A stretch of DNA of 14,860 bases from Actinomycetota bacterium. Its GTDB lineage: Bacteria > Actinomycetota > Thermoleophilia > Gaiellales > Gaiellaceae. The position numbers and the translations under genes are program-made. Positions 13,813 to 14,860 of this stretch are shown one piece after another. Below the pieces are notes generated by a model. That model searched no databases. It was given only the letters and a program-made list of their open reading frames with translations, and had not been told where the DNA came from. Numbering within the stretch: the first letter of the stretch is position 1; the number at the start of each line of letters is the position of its first letter. The stretch is taken from positions 1 through 14,860 of the forward strand of contig JACDBY010000190.1 of assembly GCA_013694685.1 (NCBI GenBank), in the 5' to 3' direction.

Positions 13813-14417
13813 CCGTGCTCGACTTCCTCTCCCCGTCCCTGGCCCGCGACGAGGGCGGCTTCCACCCCGTCGCGCGTTCCGCGGCGGAGCGCGTCTTCGC
13901 GGCGGCTGGCGCTCTCTTCGACGAGCGCGACGGTTGGCGCGTGCCAACGGTCGTCCCCGAGGAGGACACCCACCTCGAGGCTGTCGGCATCGCAGATCTG
14001 TCGCATCTCGGCAAGCTCGAGGTGCGTCCCGCACCCGATTCCCCCGGGCTCACCGTCTACAGACTGTCGCCTCGTCGCGCACTCGTGCTCTATCCCGGGT
14101 CCGAGCGCGCCGCGGTCGTCCAGGGGCTCGCCGGGGCAAGGCTGCTCCTCGACGTCACCGCGGCGTACACGGTGCTCGCCGTTACCGGGTCCGAAGCGCG
14201 GACGCTGATCGCGCGACTGACGCACCTGCACCAGTTCCCCTCGGGCGGCGAGGTCGCGCACGTGACAGCGCACGTGCTTCCGAGCGGCGAAGGCTTCCGG
14301 ATCCTCGTCGCGCAGGAGCTCGGGCACTACCTGGCAGAGGTCGCCCTCGATCGCGCGCAGGCGCTCGGCGGTGGGCTCGTCGGGGTCGACGCACTGCCCG
14401 AGACGGAACGAGCATGA
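13809..14417 (+). CDS. soxG: Sarcosine-oxidase-type gamma subunit (probable N-methylglutamate dehydrogenase subunit, MgdD)
   Basis: This 202-residue protein fits the gamma subunit, a small relative of the folate-binding GcvT fold. Matching segments are VGIADLSHLGKLEVR near residue 60, VLLYPGSE-like VLYPGSERAAVVQGL, LLLDVTAAYTVLAVTGSEAR, and the C-terminal FRILVAQELGHYLAEVALDRA. Similarity is weaker than for the other subunits, as is usual for gamma; the assignment leans on position as well. The ATG overlaps the soxA stop (ATGA) and its own stop overlaps the soxB ATG in the same way, so the three genes are translationally coupled and their products should be made in equal amounts. Gamma contributes to the channel and packing of the complex rather than to catalysis. 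Confidence 0.8.
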   Translation: MTVLDFLSPSLARDEGGFHPVARSAAERVFAAAGALFDERDGWRVPTVVPEEDTHLEAVGIADLSHLGKLEVRPAPDSPGLTVYRLSPRRALVLYPGSERAAVVQGLAGARLLLDVTAAYTVLAVTGSEARTLIARLTHLHQFPSGGEVAHVTAHVLPSGEGFRILVAQELGHYLAEVALDRAQALGGGLVGVDALPETERA

Positions 14418-14860
14418 AGGACATCTTCTTCCGCAAGCGCGTGCTTCCGGAGCGGCAGGAGCTCAAGCGCAGCTACGACGTCGTGATCGTCGGCGGTGGC
14501 TCCCATGGGCTCGCCACTGCGTACTACCTCGCAGCGCGCCACGGGATCACGAACGTCGCGATCCTCGAGAAGAGCTACATCGGCTCCGGTGGCGCGGGCC
14601 GCAACACGACGATCATCCGCTCCAACTACCGGACACCCGAAGGCGCTGCCTTCTACCAGGCGAGCGTCGAGCTCTACGAGAAGCTCTCGGCCGAGCTCGA
14701 CTTCAACCTCATGTTCTCCCAGCACGGGCACTTCACGCTCGCCCACTCCGACCGCTCGCTCGTCGTCCAGCACGAGCGAGCCGAGGTCAACAAGCTGCTC
14801 GGGATCTCGAGCCGGGTGGTCGACCGCGACGAGGTCAAGAAGCTCTGCCCCCAGATCAAC
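14414..14860 (+). CDS. soxB: Sarcosine-oxidase-type beta subunit, partial (probable N-methylglutamate dehydrogenase subunit, MgdA)
   Basis: The first 149 codons of the catalytic beta subunit are present; the gene continues past the window edge. The FAD-binding Rossmann motif VVIVGGGSHGLATAYYLA (GGGSHG at 27-32) with the acidic end of strand 2 at Glu52 (AILEK) is followed by the family signature GRNTTIIRSNY (62-72), which lies over the flavin. FFRKRVLPERQELKRSYDVVIV matches the N-terminal arm of the family in position. Full-length members have about 400 residues and bind FAD plus covalent FMN; the FMN-binding histidine would lie beyond the part seen here. In the usual operon this gene comes first (soxBDAG); here it is last. 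Start at ATG 14414 follows from the ATGA overlap with soxG. Confidence 0.85.
   Translation, partial: MKDIFFRKRVLPERQELKRSYDVVIVGGGSHGLATAYYLAARHGITNVAILEKSYIGSGGAGRNTTIIRSNYRTPEGAAFYQASVELYEKLSAELDFNLMFSQHGHFTLAHSDRSLVVQHERAEVNKLLGISSRVVDRDEVKKLCPQIN

Overview
This is a high-GC window with tightly packed genes, many GTG starts, and several genes whose start codon lies 6-8 nt after a TAnnCT -10-like hexamer with no Shine-Dalgarno. Together with the gene families this suggests an actinobacterium, possibly of the Thermoleophilia/Gaiellales type. That placement is inference; no rRNA or other marker gene is present.

Left part (1-3560), accessory. Two hairpin repeats (20-39, 87-107) lie beyond the 3' end of a minus-strand cytochrome P460-like gene that is split by a frameshift. 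Divergent from it is a leaderless NAD-dependent epimerase/dehydratase. A type II toxin-antitoxin pair (Phd-like antitoxin, PIN toxin) follows on the minus strand with a perfect inverted repeat in front of it, and then a plus-strand class V (kynureninase-like) PLP enzyme.

Right part (3610-14860), catabolic. A GAF-containing PucR-type regulator precedes a GlnT/GmaS-type gamma-glutamylamide synthetase. Next come three translationally coupled genes that split glutamate synthase into its parts: class II amidotransferase, GXGXG domain and FMN domain (mgsA, mgsB, mgsC). A minus-strand IclR regulator stands between these and a divergent operon for a heterotetrameric sarcosine-oxidase-type complex in the order delta, alpha, gamma, beta; beta runs off the window.

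The gmaS + mgsABC + soxBDAG-type set is the gene inventory of the N-methylglutamate pathway. In that pathway methylamine is first joined to glutamate as gamma-glutamylmethylamide, then becomes N-methylglutamate, and the methyl group is finally oxidised to the formaldehyde level while glutamate is regenerated. The best reading of the window is therefore a methylamine-utilisation locus, giving nitrogen and possibly C1 units, with a PucR and an IclR regulator.

Points of most interest are: an alpha subunit that keeps two full sets of [2Fe-2S] cysteine ligands; the D-A-G-B gene order; a self-complementary two-hairpin repeat that replaces the ribosome-binding site of the alpha gene; a palindrome-rich leader before mgsA; and a symmetric promoter/operator arrangement between iclR and soxD.
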